A DNA stretch of 64,000 nucleotides from Microbacterium oxydans (GTDB lineage Bacteria; Actinomycetota; Actinomycetes; Actinomycetales; Microbacteriaceae). Position numbers and translations under genes: made by a program. Shown here piece after piece: positions 1-9,261 of this stretch. The notes below the pieces were generated by a model, which made no database searches, was not told the origin of the DNA, and worked only from the letters and a program-made list of their open reading frames with translations. Every line of letters starts with the position of its first letter. Position 1 is the first letter of the stretch. Location: contig NZ_JYIW01000024.1 of the NCBI RefSeq assembly GCF_000956525.1, forward strand, positions 344,689 through 408,688, read 5' to 3'.

Positions 1-1506
1 TGGTACGTCATCATCGCCGCCCGCATCACGCAGGCGATCCTGATCGATCTCCGCAAGCGCATCTTCCTGCACACGCAGCGACTGAGCCTCGAGTTCCATG
101 AGTCGTACACCTCCGGCCGCATCATCTCGCGCCAGACCAGTGACCTCGACTCGATCCGCGAGCTGCTCGACGGCGGCCTCAACAACCTCGTCTCGGGGGT
201 GCTCTTCGGCGCCTTCACGTTCATCGCGCTGCTGGTCTGGGACTGGCAGTCGGGCGTGATCCTGGCGCTGGCCGGAGTGCCGCTCGTGCTGCTGATGCGC
301 TGGTTCTACTCGCGGTCGCAGCTCGTCTACCGTGAGTCGCGCGTGATCAGCGCCAAGGTCATCGTGCAGTTCGTCGAGACGATGACGGGCATCCGGGCCG
401 TGAAGGCGTTCCGCAAGGAGCCGCGCAACGACGTGGTCTTCCAGGACGTCGCCGGCGACTACCGCGATGTGAACCGTCGTTCGATGCTGCTGTTCGGCAC
501 GTTCGAGCCGGGACTCATGGGCGTCGCCGCCCTGACCCTCGGCCTCGTGGTGCTGTGGGGCGGCATCCGTGTCTCGACCGGAGCGCTCACGGTCGGCGTG
601 CTGCTGTCGGCTGTGCTGTACGTGCGCAACTTCTTCGCGCCGATGCAGGAGATCGCGATGTTCCTGAACTCCTACCAGTCGGCAACGGCCGCGCTGGAGA
701 AGGTGTCGGGTGTGCTCGAGGAGCGGCCGACCGTGCCGGACCCCGAGAAGCCGATCGACCTGTGGGAGGCTCGCGGTCACGTCCGCTTCGACGAGGTGAC
801 CTTCGGGTATTCGGGGGAGAAGACGATCCTGCCGAACTTCTCGCTCGACATCCCGGCAGGGCAGACGATCGCACTCGTCGGGACCACCGGCGCGGGCAAG
901 TCCACGCTGGCGAAGCTCATCTCGCGCTTCTACGACCCTTCGATCGGCAGCGTCACCCTCGACGGCATCGATCTGCGGTCGCTGCATCCGAAGGATCTCC
1001 GCCGCGCCATCGTGATGGTGACGCAGGAGGCCTACCTGTTCAGCGGCACGGTGGCCGACAACATCGCCCTCGGCAAGCCGGACGCGACCCTCGACGAGAT
1101 CAAGTCGGCCGCGCGTGCGGTGGGCGCCGACGAGTTCATCTCGGCGTTGCCCGACGGGTACGACTCCGATGTGAACAAGCGCGGCGGTCGAGTGTCGGCG
1201 GGGCAGCGTCAGCTGATCTCGTTCGCTCGGGCGTTCCTCGCCGACCCCGCGGTGCTGATCCTCGACGAGGCCACGGCGTCGCTCGACATCCCCTCGGAGC
1301 GGCTGATCCAGGACGCGCTGCAGACCCTGCTCGCAGACCGCACGGCGATCATCATCGCGCACCGTCTCTCGACGGTCGCGATCGCCGACCGGGTGCTGGT
1401 GATGGAGCACGGCCGGATCATCGAGGACGACACCCCCGCTGCCCTGATCGGCGGCACCGGCAAGTTCGCGCAGCTGCACGCGGCATGGCAGGAGACGCTG
1501 GTCTGA
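1..1506 (+). CDS. ABC exporter half-transporter (permease-ATPase fusion), 5' truncated
   Basis: The reading frame is open from base 1, so the N-terminus lies outside the window; 501 residues remain. The first half is the end of an ABC membrane domain with several hydrophobic helices. The second half is the nucleotide-binding domain: Walker [10 protein letters not shown], the Q-loop region [10 protein letters not shown], a signature that reads VSAGQ instead of the usual LSGGQ, Walker [13 protein letters not shown] and the switch histidine in IIAHRLST. Permease followed by ATPase in one chain is typical of half-size exporters that work as dimers. The VSAGQ signature is common in one partner of heterodimeric exporters, so the partner gene may lie just upstream of the window. 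The substrate cannot be told from sequence. Confidence 0.95.
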   Translation, partial: WYVIIAARITQAILIDLRKRIFLHTQRLSLEFHESYTSGRIISRQTSDLDSIRELLDGGLNNLVSGVLFGAFTFIALLVWDWQSGVILALAGVPLVLLMRWFYSRSQLVYRESRVISAKVIVQFVETMTGIRAVKAFRKEPRNDVVFQDVAGDYRDVNRRSMLLFGTFEPGLMGVAALTLGLVVLWGGIRVSTGALTVGVLLSAVLYVRNFFAPMQEIAMFLNSYQSATAALEKVSGVLEERPTVPDPEKPIDLWEARGHVRFDEVTFGYSGEKTILPNFSLDIPAGQTIALVGTTGAGKSTLAKLISRFYDPSIGSVTLDGIDLRSLHPKDLRRAIVMVTQEAYLFSGTVADNIALGKPDATLDEIKSAARAVGADEFISALPDGYDSDVNKRGGRVSAGQRQLISFARAFLADPAVLILDEATASLDIPSERLIQDALQTLLADRTAIIIAHRLSTVAIADRVLVMEHGRIIEDDTPAALIGGTGKFAQLHAAWQETLV

Positions 1507-1514
1507 CCCGGCAC

Positions 1515-1575
1515 GCTCCGGTCGCAGAAACGGTCGTCTTCCCGCGCGGGAGGCGGCCGTTTCTGCGACCGGAGC
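1515..1575. repeat. Palindromic element with GCTCCGGTCGCA tip (copy 1)
   Basis: Perfect 19-bp inverted arms at 1515-1533 and 1557-1575 (GCTCCGGTCGCAGAAACGG and its complement) enclose a spacer that itself holds the palindrome TCCCGCGCGGGA. It starts nine bases after the ABC exporter stop. It may act as a terminator, but there is no T tract. Its outer 12 bases are identical to those of the element at 43773-43837. Confidence 0.85.
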
Positions 1576-1609
1576 CGCCCGGCCCGGAGCGCGGTGGCGA
1601 TGCGCTGGG

Positions 1610-1615
1610 TAGCAT
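1610..1615 (+). promoter_or_regulatory. -10 box TAGCAT, leaderless promoter
   Basis: TAGCAT matches TANNNT and sits at -12 to -7 of the ATG at 1622. No strong Shine-Dalgarno is present, so the mRNA probably begins at the start codon. Confidence 0.6.
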
Positions 1616-1621
1616 CGAAGC

Positions 1622-2431
1622 ATGGACCCGTTGATGCTGCTGGCCGAGTGGTGGTGGCTCGCGCCCGTCGCGGCGGGCGGCGTCACTGCCGGAGCGATCG
1701 GGGTCCGGCGGCGGACGAGACGGAGCGGGCGACGACTCGCGGTCGACGCGGCCCGCCATGACCTGAAGCTCGCGCAGTCAGGGATCGCCGAGAAACGAGC
1801 GGACGTGAAGATCGCGAAGGCCGACCTCGCGCACGTGTCCGCTGAACGTGCGGCGCGTCGTGCGACGCCGGAGCAGCTCGCGAGTGCCCGCCGGATGCTG
1901 CGCGATGCCGAGCGCAACGTGAAGGCCGCGACCGCCGATATCCGCGCTCGACGGGCCCGCCTGCAGGCAGCGAGGGCGGCGATCCCCGCGGCATCCGCCC
2001 CGCGCCCGCTGGAGCGGCTGCGCGCTGAGCACGACGCGATCGTCGTGCGATGGATGCACTACGAGACCGATCCCGCCAGCCAGATCGCGTACCCGGCCAT
2101 GACCGACGTGAAGCAGCCGGAGACGGCCGCCTACCTGCGTGCGGCCGGCCGCGCGACCGATCTGCGCCGGGAGGCCGGCGACCGCCCGACGCCGGCCGAG
2201 TTCGCCGCGTACCGCGACGGCGTCGCACAGCTCGCCAGGGCCCTCGACGTCGCCGAGCACAGCGCGCGGGTGAAGGCCGGCGAGGCGCCCGCAGGGCCGG
2301 GGTGGCAGGATGCCGCGCAGGAGGCGCTGTCCCGATCCGCCGAGGCCATCGACCGCGCTGCGGGTGCCGCAGCATCTGCGTTCACCGCGTGGAGCACCCG
2401 CGGCCGCAGGAACCGCGACGACGAACGCTAG
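1622..2431 (+). CDS. Hypothetical membrane-anchored coiled-coil protein
   Basis: The protein has 269 residues and no family that I recognise. A short hydrophobic segment (about residues 5-27, rich in Trp, Ala and Gly) is followed by Arg-rich sequence. Residues about 40-120 are an Ala/Arg/Lys/Glu-rich heptad-like stretch that should form a long coiled coil. The C-terminal part is Ala/Arg/Glu-rich and helical, ending in basic residues. This suggests a single-pass protein with a cytoplasmic helical domain. It has its own leaderless-type promoter and lies 115 bp after an ABC exporter, from which it is separated by a palindrome, so co-transcription with the exporter is not required. Confidence 0.75.
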   Translation: MDPLMLLAEWWWLAPVAAGGVTAGAIGVRRRTRRSGRRLAVDAARHDLKLAQSGIAEKRADVKIAKADLAHVSAERAARRATPEQLASARRMLRDAERNVKAATADIRARRARLQAARAAIPAASAPRPLERLRAEHDAIVVRWMHYETDPASQIAYPAMTDVKQPETAAYLRAAGRATDLRREAGDRPTPAEFAAYRDGVAQLARALDVAEHSARVKAGEAPAGPGWQDAAQEALSRSAEAIDRAAGAAASAFTAWSTRGRRNRDDER

Positions 2432-2446
2432 GCGCCGGCGCCCCGG

Positions 2447-4684
2447 TCACCCCGTGATCTCCTCGAGGTCGACGCGGTAGGTCTCGCTGCGGCCATCGGG
2501 GCTGGTGACGGTCACGTCGGCTGTGCCGGTGCCGCCGGGGAAGACACGCAACCGCAGGCAGTCGTGGTAGTCGTACTCCGGGCCGTCGACACGGGCGCCC
2601 CAGGGGAGTGCGGTGCCCGGGCGGACGTAGAGCGGCAGCGAGTCGAAGTCGTGCGTCTCGCTCCGCCAGGAGCCGCCGGTGACGGTGTCTCCTGTGAGCA
2701 GCGAGGTCCACTCGCCAGGCGGCAGGTAGAAGTCGACCGTGCCTTCGGCCGAGAACACCGGGGCGACGAGCACGCTCGAGCCGAGCATGTACTGCCGGTC
2801 GAGATATGCGGCCGCCGGATCGTCGGGGAACTCGAGTGCCATCGGCCGCATCACCGGCACGCCGGTCGCCGCCGCATCCAGTCCCTGCTGGTACAGGTAC
2901 GGCATGAGCCGCATCTTCAGGTGCGTGAAGCGACGTGTGACCTCGACCGCCTCCTCGTCGAACGCCCACGGCACCCGGTATGAGCTCGAACCGTGGAAGC
3001 GCGAGTGCGAGCCGAGCAGGCCGAAGGCCGTCCAGCGCTTGAACACCGCGGCATCCGGTGTGCCCTCGAAGCCGCCGATGTCGTGACTCCAGAACGCGAA
3101 GCCGCTCAACGCGAGCGACAGGCCACCACGCAGCGTCTCGGCCATCGAGGCGAACGTCGAGGTCGAGTCGCCGCCCCAGTGCACCGGCATGCTCTGCCCG
3201 CCGGCTGTCGCCGACCGCGCGAACAGCACCGCATCGCCATCGCCACGGGCGTCGGTGAGCACCTCGAACACCGCACGGTTGTACAGGTCGGTGTAGCGGT
3301 TGTGCATGCGTTCGGGGTCGGCGCCGTCGGCCCACACCACGTCGGTCGGGATGCGCTCGCCGAAGTCTGTCTTGAAGCAGTCGACCCCCTGCGCGATCAG
3401 TCGGCGCAGATGCCCCTGGTACCAGGCTGTGGCGTCAGGATTCGTGAAGTCGACGAGCCCCATGCCCGCCTGCCAGAGGTCCCACTGCCACACCGAGCCG
3501 TCAGCCCGCTGCACCAGGAAGCCCTGATCCGCGGCCTCACGGAACAGCGGCGAGCGCTGCGCGATGTAGGGGTTGATCCACACGCAGACGCGGAGATCCT
3601 TGTCGTGCAGGCGCGCGAGCATCCCCTCCGGATCGGGGAAGACCCGAGGGTCCCACTCGAAGTCGCACCAGTTGAACTCGCGCATCCAGAAGCAGTCGAA
3701 GTGGAAGACCGACACCGGCAGCTCGCGCGCGGCCATCTCATTGATGAACGAGTTCACGGTCTGCTCGTCGTAGTCGGTGGTGAAGCTGGTCGACAGCCAG
3801 AGCCCGTACGACCAGGCCGGCACGACCGGTGGTCGTCCGGTCAGCGCGGTGTATCGGCCCAGGACCTCCTTGGGCGTCGGACCCGCGATCACGAAGTACT
3901 CGAGCACCTCGCCCGAGACCGAGAACTGCACGCGCTCCACGGCCTCCGACCCGATCTCGTACGAGACGTGGCCAGGGTCGTTCACGAGCACGCCGTACCC
4001 GCGGTTCGAGAGGTGGAACGGGACGTTCTTGTACGCCTGCTCGGAAGACGTGCCGCCGTCGGCGTTCCACACCTCGACGGACTGCCCGTTCTTGACCAGC
4101 GGGCCGAAGCGCTCGCCGAGGCCGTAGATCAGCTCGCCGACGCCGAGATCCAGCTGCTCGTGCATGAACACGGATGCCGTCGGCGCGCCGCCGCCGCCCT
4201 GCCGTGCGTTGTCGACGACGCCGGGATCCACCTGTGCGCCTGGGGCGAGCTGGATGCAGCCCTGCGCCTTGCCGCCGCTGCCGGTCACCCGCCGACCGTC
4301 GACCTCGAACGAGAGGTCCCACGGCGCACCGGGGGCGATCCTGGCCACGAGCGCGCCGGCGTCCAGCACCCCACCGGTCTGCGACACCGAGACTGATGCT
4401 CCGGTCTCGCCGGCGCCCGGCAGCCGGAACCCGTCATGCCTTCGTCCGCCGGTGTGATGCGCGATGCGCACGCGGATGACGCCCTCGGCGGGGGAGGAGA
4501 GGGTCGTTGTCAGCACCGGCCGATTGAGGACGTCGCCGCGCTTGGCGATCGCCATGGTCGGCGCGGTGATGATCAGACCTGGGCCGTCGGGGGTGTCGGT
4601 GGTCTCCGCGATGTCGTACGCTTCCTGCGCGTACAGCGCGGTGACGCCGGGACGCAGCTGCCAGAACCCGTCGGTGAACTTCAT
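2447..4684 (-). CDS. yicI: GH31 alpha-xylosidase (YicI type)
   Basis: Predicted to release alpha-linked xylose from the non-reducing end of oligosaccharides such as isoprimeverose. The 745-residue length fits the YicI family. The N-terminal beta-sandwich is followed by the GH31 barrel with the nucleophile Asp440 in FKTDFGERIP and the acid/base Asp506 in HWGGDSTST; both motifs match YicI-like xylosidases rather than general alpha-glucosidases. The start at 4684 is chosen because the frame runs on upstream only as a shadow of the permease gene; the ATG shares one base with the permease stop (TAATG). It is the last gene of an ABC-import operon. No signal peptide is seen, so the enzyme should work in the cytoplasm on imported oligosaccharides. 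Confidence 0.93.
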   Translation of the reverse strand: MKFTDGFWQLRPGVTALYAQEAYDIAETTDTPDGPGLIITAPTMAIAKRGDVLNRPVLTTTLSSPAEGVIRVRIAHHTGGRRHDGFRLPGAGETGASVSVSQTGGVLDAGALVARIAPGAPWDLSFEVDGRRVTGSGGKAQGCIQLAPGAQVDPGVVDNARQGGGGAPTASVFMHEQLDLGVGELIYGLGERFGPLVKNGQSVEVWNADGGTSSEQAYKNVPFHLSNRGYGVLVNDPGHVSYEIGSEAVERVQFSVSGEVLEYFVIAGPTPKEVLGRYTALTGRPPVVPAWSYGLWLSTSFTTDYDEQTVNSFINEMAARELPVSVFHFDCFWMREFNWCDFEWDPRVFPDPEGMLARLHDKDLRVCVWINPYIAQRSPLFREAADQGFLVQRADGSVWQWDLWQAGMGLVDFTNPDATAWYQGHLRRLIAQGVDCFKTDFGERIPTDVVWADGADPERMHNRYTDLYNRAVFEVLTDARGDGDAVLFARSATAGGQSMPVHWGGDSTSTFASMAETLRGGLSLALSGFAFWSHDIGGFEGTPDAAVFKRWTAFGLLGSHSRFHGSSSYRVPWAFDEEAVEVTRRFTHLKMRLMPYLYQQGLDAAATGVPVMRPMALEFPDDPAAAYLDRQYMLGSSVLVAPVFSAEGTVDFYLPPGEWTSLLTGDTVTGGSWRSETHDFDSLPLYVRPGTALPWGARVDGPEYDYHDCLRLRVFPGGTGTADVTVTSPDGRSETYRVDLEEITG

Positions 4685-5565
4685 TACTTGACTGCTCCTG
4701 CCGTGATGCCACGCGTGAGCGTGCGCTGGAAGATGAGGAAGAAGATGAGCGTGGGGATGATGCCGAGCAGTGCGGACGCGCTCGTCGTGGTGACGTCCAT
4801 CAGGCGGTCGCCCTGCAGCACGCTGATCGCGACCGGGACGGTCTGATTGGCGTTCGAGGCGAGGAACGTCAGCGGGATGAGGAACTCGTTCCACGTCCAG
4901 ATGAAGAAGAAGATGAGCAGCACCGAGAGCGTCGGGCGACTGATCGGGAAGACCACACGCCAGAGGATCTGCCACCGGCTGGCGCCGTCGAGCGATGCCG
5001 CTTCGAGGATCTCCTTCGGGAAGGTGCCGTAGACGGAGGAGAGCAGGTAGGTGCCGAACGCCGCCTGGATCACCGTGAACACGATGATCACCGCCCACAC
5101 GTTGTCGTACAGGCCGACCGATTTGAACATGTAGTACAGCGGGTAGAGCAGCGCCTCCTGCGGCAGCAGGTTGGCGAGCAGGAACAGCAGCACGATCCAG
5201 GAGCGCCCTCGCACTCGGCCGATCCCGATCGCGAAGGCGTTGAGCATCGAGATCACGACCGCGAGCACCGAGACGATGCCGGCGATGAAGATCGAGTTCC
5301 AGACCTTCTCCGGGAAGTTCACGCGCTCCCAGAACTTGATGATGCCGCCGAAGTCGAGCGTCTCGGGGAACGCGAGCGGCCCGGAGGTCGCGTAGTCGAC
5401 GGGCGACTTGAACGAGTTCACGAGCACGAGGTAGAACGGCGCGATGATGAGCAGCGCGCCGACCACGACGAGCGCGAGCAGCAGCCAGTCGATCGGCCGC
5501 TTCTTGGTCATGCCGCCGCGAGGACGCGTCTTCCCCGGGGTGACGATGGCAGTGGTGGCGTGCAT
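4684..5565 (-). CDS. Sugar ABC transporter permease (MalG/UgpE type)
   Basis: This 293-residue inner-membrane permease has about six hydrophobic helices. The coupling-loop EAA motif is visible as EILEAASLDGASRWQILWRV, which contacts the ATPase. Its ATG overlaps the stop of the preceding permease (TGATG), and its own stop overlaps the start of the alpha-xylosidase. It should form the heterodimeric channel with its neighbour. No ATPase gene lies in the operon. A shared MsiK-type ATPase encoded elsewhere, as is common for actinobacterial sugar importers, probably energises it. Confidence 0.93.
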   Translation of the reverse strand: MHATTAIVTPGKTRPRGGMTKKRPIDWLLLALVVVGALLIIAPFYLVLVNSFKSPVDYATSGPLAFPETLDFGGIIKFWERVNFPEKVWNSIFIAGIVSVLAVVISMLNAFAIGIGRVRGRSWIVLLFLLANLLPQEALLYPLYYMFKSVGLYDNVWAVIIVFTVIQAAFGTYLLSSVYGTFPKEILEAASLDGASRWQILWRVVFPISRPTLSVLLIFFFIWTWNEFLIPLTFLASNANQTVPVAISVLQGDRLMDVTTTSASALLGIIPTLIFFLIFQRTLTRGITAGAVK

Positions 5566-6530
5566 CACAGCCCCGCCCTTTCCTTGCGCTCGAGCGAGTT
5601 CTGGACGCGGATGAAGATGATCGACACGATGACGACGACGATCGTCAGCACGGTGGCGATCGTGGCGCCGTAGCCCACGTTCCGCTTCGTGAAGAACTCC
5701 TGATAGGCGTAGTAGGCGGGTACCAGGGTTGCACCGGCGGGTCCGCCGCGGGTGATGATGTAGACCGGGCCGAACACCTTGAGCGCGGCGATCGTACAGG
5801 TCAGCGTGACCACGAAGATCTCCGGTCGGATGATGCTCATGGTGATGGCGGTGAAGCGCTGCAGCCAGTTCGCACCGTCGAGCTCGGCCGCTTCGTAGAG
5901 CTCGGGATCCACGCGCTGCAGCGCCGCCATGAACACGACCACCGGGTAGCCGAGCTGCACCCAGACCATGACGAGCATCAGCACGATCAGGGCTGACGGC
6001 ATCTGTCCCAGCCAGTCGTAGGCGGGGATGCCGAACGCGCCGAGGATCTGGTTCAGGGCGCCGTCGCCGCCTGGACGGACGATCCATCCGATCACGATGC
6101 CGGCGACCGCGATCGGCAGGATCTGCGGCAGGTAGTAGGTGGCGCGCAGGAAGCTGCCGACCTTGCCGCCGAACTTGCGGCCGACGACGTCGAACAGGAG
6201 CGCTGCGACGACGAGTCCGACGATCGTGGGGACCACGACCATCGCGAGGATCATCCAGACCGAGTTCGTGAACGAGGTCCAGAAGTCGCTGTCGGTGAAG
6301 AGCTTCTGCCAGTTCTCGAGTCCGATGAACTCCGGAGTGCGCACACCCTTCCACTTCGTGAAGGTGAGGTACACGTTCCAGATCAGCGGCACGATGACGA
6401 TGACCAGCAGCAGCACGAAGCCGGGAAGCAGGTAGATCCAGTAGGCGCCGGTGCCGCCGCTGCGCTGCGGGATCGACGGCTGTTCCGGTGGGAGCGCCGT
6501 GCGGCGGCGCTGGCGGGTGGCGAGAGACAT
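5565..6530 (-). CDS. Sugar ABC transporter permease (MalF/UgpA type)
   Basis: This 321-residue permease has a short polar N-terminus and about six membrane helices. The EAA loop appears as ELYEAAELDGANWLQRFTAI. I chose the ATG at 6530 because a GGAG sits six bases before it; a TTG two codons upstream would leave no room for a ribosome-binding site. It is the first permease of the alpha-xyloside import operon, separated from the binding-protein gene by 60 bp that hold a GC-rich hairpin, and overlaps the second permease by one base. Confidence 0.93.
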   Translation of the reverse strand: MSLATRQRRRTALPPEQPSIPQRSGGTGAYWIYLLPGFVLLLVIVIVPLIWNVYLTFTKWKGVRTPEFIGLENWQKLFTDSDFWTSFTNSVWMILAMVVVPTIVGLVVAALLFDVVGRKFGGKVGSFLRATYYLPQILPIAVAGIVIGWIVRPGGDGALNQILGAFGIPAYDWLGQMPSALIVLMLVMVWVQLGYPVVVFMAALQRVDPELYEAAELDGANWLQRFTAITMSIIRPEIFVVTLTCTIAALKVFGPVYIITRGGPAGATLVPAYYAYQEFFTKRNVGYGATIATVLTIVVVIVSIIFIRVQNSLERKERAGL

Positions 6531-6548
6531 GTTCAACTCCTGAAGAGT

Positions 6549-6581
6549 GCGGGGGCGGCGCCGTCGTGGCCGCCGCCCCGC
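6549..6581 (-). terminator. GC-rich hairpin between binding-protein and permease genes
   Basis: GCGGGGGCGGCG (6549-6560) pairs with CGCCGCCCCGC (6571-6581) apart from one bulged G. A hairpin here is typical of sugar ABC operons, where it protects the abundant binding-protein mRNA or lowers expression of the permeases. There is no U tract. Confidence 0.55.
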
Positions 6582-6590
6582 GAGGGCGGA

Positions 6591-7898
6591 TCAGCGGAAG
6601 TCCGCCGTGCCTTCGTCGTACTGCTCGCCGAGGTTGGCGTCGGTCGTCGCGGCATCCTGCACGCCGGTGATGAGGCCCTGCAGCTCCTGCACGATCACGT
6701 CGTAGAACCCGGGGGCGGGCCAGTCCGGGTAGAAGGCCAGACCGTCCGCGTCGAGGACGCCGTTGAACGTCTCGATGAGCGCCGCGCTCTTCTCGTCCGT
6801 GATGTCGGCGGTGTCCGCGGCGACCGGAAGACCGCCGTTGTTGCCGATGATCGCCTGGATCTCCGGACGCATCGTGATGTCGATGAACTGGTACGCGAGG
6901 TCCTTGTTGGCTGCGTTCTCCGGGACCACCCAGAGGTTGCCCGAGGAGCCGAGCGAGAGGTCGGCGCCAGGGAACGCGGTCATGCTCCAGTCGAAGCCGG
7001 TCGCCTCGGAGACGAACCGTCCGAACCACCAGGAGCCCGAGACGAAGATCGGCGAGGTGCCGTTGATGAAGGACACGCCGGCGTCCTCCGCCTTGACCGA
7101 CGAGACATCGGAGGCGATGTAGCCCTTGTCGACGTATTCCTGCAGCGTCTCGGTCGCCGAGGTGATCTCGGGGCCCTGCCAGTCGACCGGGTTCTTGTAG
7201 AGCTGGTAGTCGTCCACGAAGCCGCGGTCGCCCTCCATGAGCGCGAGCTGGTACCAGAGCTGTCCGAGCGGATATTCGGCGCCGGCCTCGGCCAGCGGGG
7301 TGATGCCCTTGGCGACGAAGGCGTCGAGCACGTCGACGAACTCCGCATAGGTGGTGGGGATCGCGAGCCCGGCCTCGGCGAATGCGCTCTCGTTGTAGTA
7401 GACCCCGACGAACTCGCCGTAGTTCGGCACGCCGAACCAGGTGTCGCCGCCCATGACGCCGTCTTCCGAGTACTTGGCTGTCGTCTGCAGCGAGGGTGCG
7501 AGCTTGTCGGCCCACCCGTACTCGTCGACGGCATCCGAGATGTCGGTGATCAGCCCGGTCGATGCGAGGAAGCCCGCCGTCGCATTGCCCTTGTTGAACT
7601 CCATGAGGTCGGGGGCCGCGTCGGTGTCGAGCACCTGGCTCGCGGTCTTCTGGATCTGCTCGAACGACTTCTCCTCGAACTCGACCGTGGCGCCGGTCTC
7701 CTTCTCGAAGATCTTGATCGCCTCGGCCCATGCCTTGCCCATGGCGCTGTCCGCACCCTCGTAGTGCCAGAGCTTGAGGGTGTCGCCGCCACCGCTGTCA
7801 CCCTCGGATCCAGCGGTGCAGCCGCTCAGCACGACTCCCGTCGCTGCGAGGGCGGCCACGACGGCCAGGGTCTTCGTCCTGCGGATGTTCCGTGCCAT
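6591..7898 (-). CDS. Sugar ABC transporter substrate-binding lipoprotein
   Basis: This 435-residue extracellular binding protein (family-1, MalE-like) starts with a basic/hydrophobic signal peptide and the lipobox VVLSGC, so it should be cleaved before Cys and lipid-anchored. The mature chain begins with a Gly/Ser/Asp linker and then the typical LKLWHYEGAD strand. The ATG at 7898 is preceded by AAAGGAG at good spacing; a frame extension upstream lacks such a site. As first gene of the operon it lies below a LacI-type operator at 7980-7993. The ligand is inferred from the alpha-xylosidase to be an alpha-xyloside such as isoprimeverose or a xyloglucan fragment. Confidence 0.93.
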   Translation of the reverse strand: MARNIRRTKTLAVVAALAATGVVLSGCTAGSEGDSGGGDTLKLWHYEGADSAMGKAWAEAIKIFEKETGATVEFEEKSFEQIQKTASQVLDTDAAPDLMEFNKGNATAGFLASTGLITDISDAVDEYGWADKLAPSLQTTAKYSEDGVMGGDTWFGVPNYGEFVGVYYNESAFAEAGLAIPTTYAEFVDVLDAFVAKGITPLAEAGAEYPLGQLWYQLALMEGDRGFVDDYQLYKNPVDWQGPEITSATETLQEYVDKGYIASDVSSVKAEDAGVSFINGTSPIFVSGSWWFGRFVSEATGFDWSMTAFPGADLSLGSSGNLWVVPENAANKDLAYQFIDITMRPEIQAIIGNNGGLPVAADTADITDEKSAALIETFNGVLDADGLAFYPDWPAPGFYDVIVQELQGLITGVQDAATTDANLGEQYDEGTADFR

Positions 7899-7979
7899 CG
7901 TCGGCACTCCTTTCTCGGTGGCCCATGGGGCCGGACACTTCATCGGGTCGGGATGTTCAGTTGTGGGATGCAGCGATCA

Positions 7980-7993
7980 TCGAAGCGTTTCGA
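7980..7993. promoter_or_regulatory. LacI-family operator upstream of the binding-protein gene
   Basis: TCGAAGCGTTTCGA is a near-perfect palindrome, about 82 bp before the binding-protein start. It closely matches the site in front of the LacI gene at 9070-9083. Confidence 0.65.
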
Positions 7994-8025
7994 CAACGGC
8001 GACGACGAAGTGGAACCCTCCGGTG

Positions 8026-9039
8026 TCACTCCCGTGCGGGAGCGACCGATCCGGCTGGGCGGTAGGTGGGCGGGATCAGGTGGATCTGCGCCGGCAGGTG
8101 CGGATCCTCGAGTCGCTGCACGGCGATCTCGACGGCGAGTTCGCACGAATCCTGCGGGACGAGCGGGATCGTGTCGATCGGAGTGGGAAGCATGGCGGTG
8201 TCGAACGATGCGGCGGCCGAGACGATCGACACGTCGACGCCCACCGCCAGCCCTCGCTCGGCGAGCGCGCCGAGGAGGAGCTCGTGCACATCGTTCGCAG
8301 CGTGCACGATGAATGCGCGGATGCCGGCGTCGAGTGCGGTGTCGATCGCCACGCGGACGACGGCAGGCTCGGTGACGAGCGCGCCGGATGGCGTCCAGGT
8401 CAGCTCGACGCCGCGTTCGGCGCTGCGCTCCTGCACGCCGTGGAGGAGGCGGCGCGGGAAGTTCGACTTGCGATAGGAGACCTCGGTCTGGCCGAGCAGC
8501 AGGATGCGGGCGCTGCCGGCGTCGGCCAGGCGGTCGACCGCGAGATGCCCTGCGGCCTCGAAGTCCAGGTCGACGCAGGTCAGGTCGCGCTGATCGTCCG
8601 GGAGGCCGATGAAGATCGTCGGCGTGCGGACGGAGCGGGAGATCTCCACCCGTTCGTCGTCGGGTGCGACGTCGAGCACGAGGATCGCATCGACCAGATT
8701 GCTCGCGGCGACGCGGTTCATGCCCTCGGCGGTCTGCTCATCGGTGAGGAGCAGGATGTCGTAGCCGCGGCGCCGAGCGGCCACGGCGGTCGCGAGCACG
8801 AAGGCCATATGCGTGGGGGCGTGGGTGTCGGCGCGAAGCGGCTCGGTGAGCGCGAAGATGTTCGTGCGCCGACCGGCGAGCATGCGGGCGCCGGCATCCG
8901 GCTGGTAGCCGAGCGAGGTCGCGGCATCCTCGATCCGCCGTCGCGTCTTCTCCGAGACGGGGCGTTTGCCGCTCAGCGCGTAGGAGACGGTGCTGATCGA
9001 CACACCGGCGGCCGCTGCCACCTCGTGAATCGTCGTCAT
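8026..9039 (-). CDS. LacI-family transcriptional repressor of the alpha-xyloside operon
   Basis: The protein has 337 residues. The N-terminal helix-turn-helix is TIHEVAAAAGVSISTVSYALSG, followed by the hinge region with ARMLAGRRTN, and then a periplasmic-binding-protein-like sugar sensor domain. The ATG at 9039 has GGAG six bases upstream. It is encoded just before the transport operon on the same strand, with matching palindromes in front of both its own gene and the binding-protein gene. This arrangement implies autoregulation and repression of the operon, relieved by an imported sugar. The inducer is unknown but probably a xyloside or xylose. Confidence 0.92.
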   Translation of the reverse strand: MTTIHEVAAAAGVSISTVSYALSGKRPVSEKTRRRIEDAATSLGYQPDAGARMLAGRRTNIFALTEPLRADTHAPTHMAFVLATAVAARRRGYDILLLTDEQTAEGMNRVAASNLVDAILVLDVAPDDERVEISRSVRTPTIFIGLPDDQRDLTCVDLDFEAAGHLAVDRLADAGSARILLLGQTEVSYRKSNFPRRLLHGVQERSAERGVELTWTPSGALVTEPAVVRVAIDTALDAGIRAFIVHAANDVHELLLGALAERGLAVGVDVSIVSAAASFDTAMLPTPIDTIPLVPQDSCELAVEIAVQRLEDPHLPAQIHLIPPTYRPAGSVAPARE

Positions 9040-9069
9040 CGGGACTCCATCGTCGCTCTGTCTCTGCCG

Positions 9070-9083
9070 TCGAAGCGCTTCGC
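9070..9083. promoter_or_regulatory. LacI-family operator upstream of the lacI gene
   Basis: TCGAAGCGCTTCGC holds the perfect 12-bp palindrome CGAAGCGCTTCG (9071-9082), 31-44 bp ahead of the repressor ATG. This is the classic LacI/CcpA-class operator shape. The rest of the 9040-9261 gap shows no further gene or clear structure. Confidence 0.65.
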
Positions 9084-9261
9084 TTCCGGCTCTTCAGCGA
9101 TGATAGACAGCCCGCACGAGCGAGCGCAAGCTTTTTGTGGTTCCTGGCAACATATCGACGATGGACGGTCTACGTGCCGCATCGCCATCGGGACCGGCGA
9201 CGCCGATCAGGAGGGCGACGGGGTCTCGATGGGGGAGGGGATTCGAGGCCCCGCCGCCGGC

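Noticed and set aside
4685..5098. N-terminal extension of the alpha-xylosidase
   Set aside because: The frame is open but overlaps the permease gene, has shadow-like composition, and the family start is at the ATG overlapping the permease stop.
4684..7731. A 1015-codon open frame spanning the permeases and binding protein on the minus strand
   Set aside because: Only its last 293 codons are a real protein (the second permease). The upstream part is an Arg-rich shadow of the first permease and binding-protein genes.
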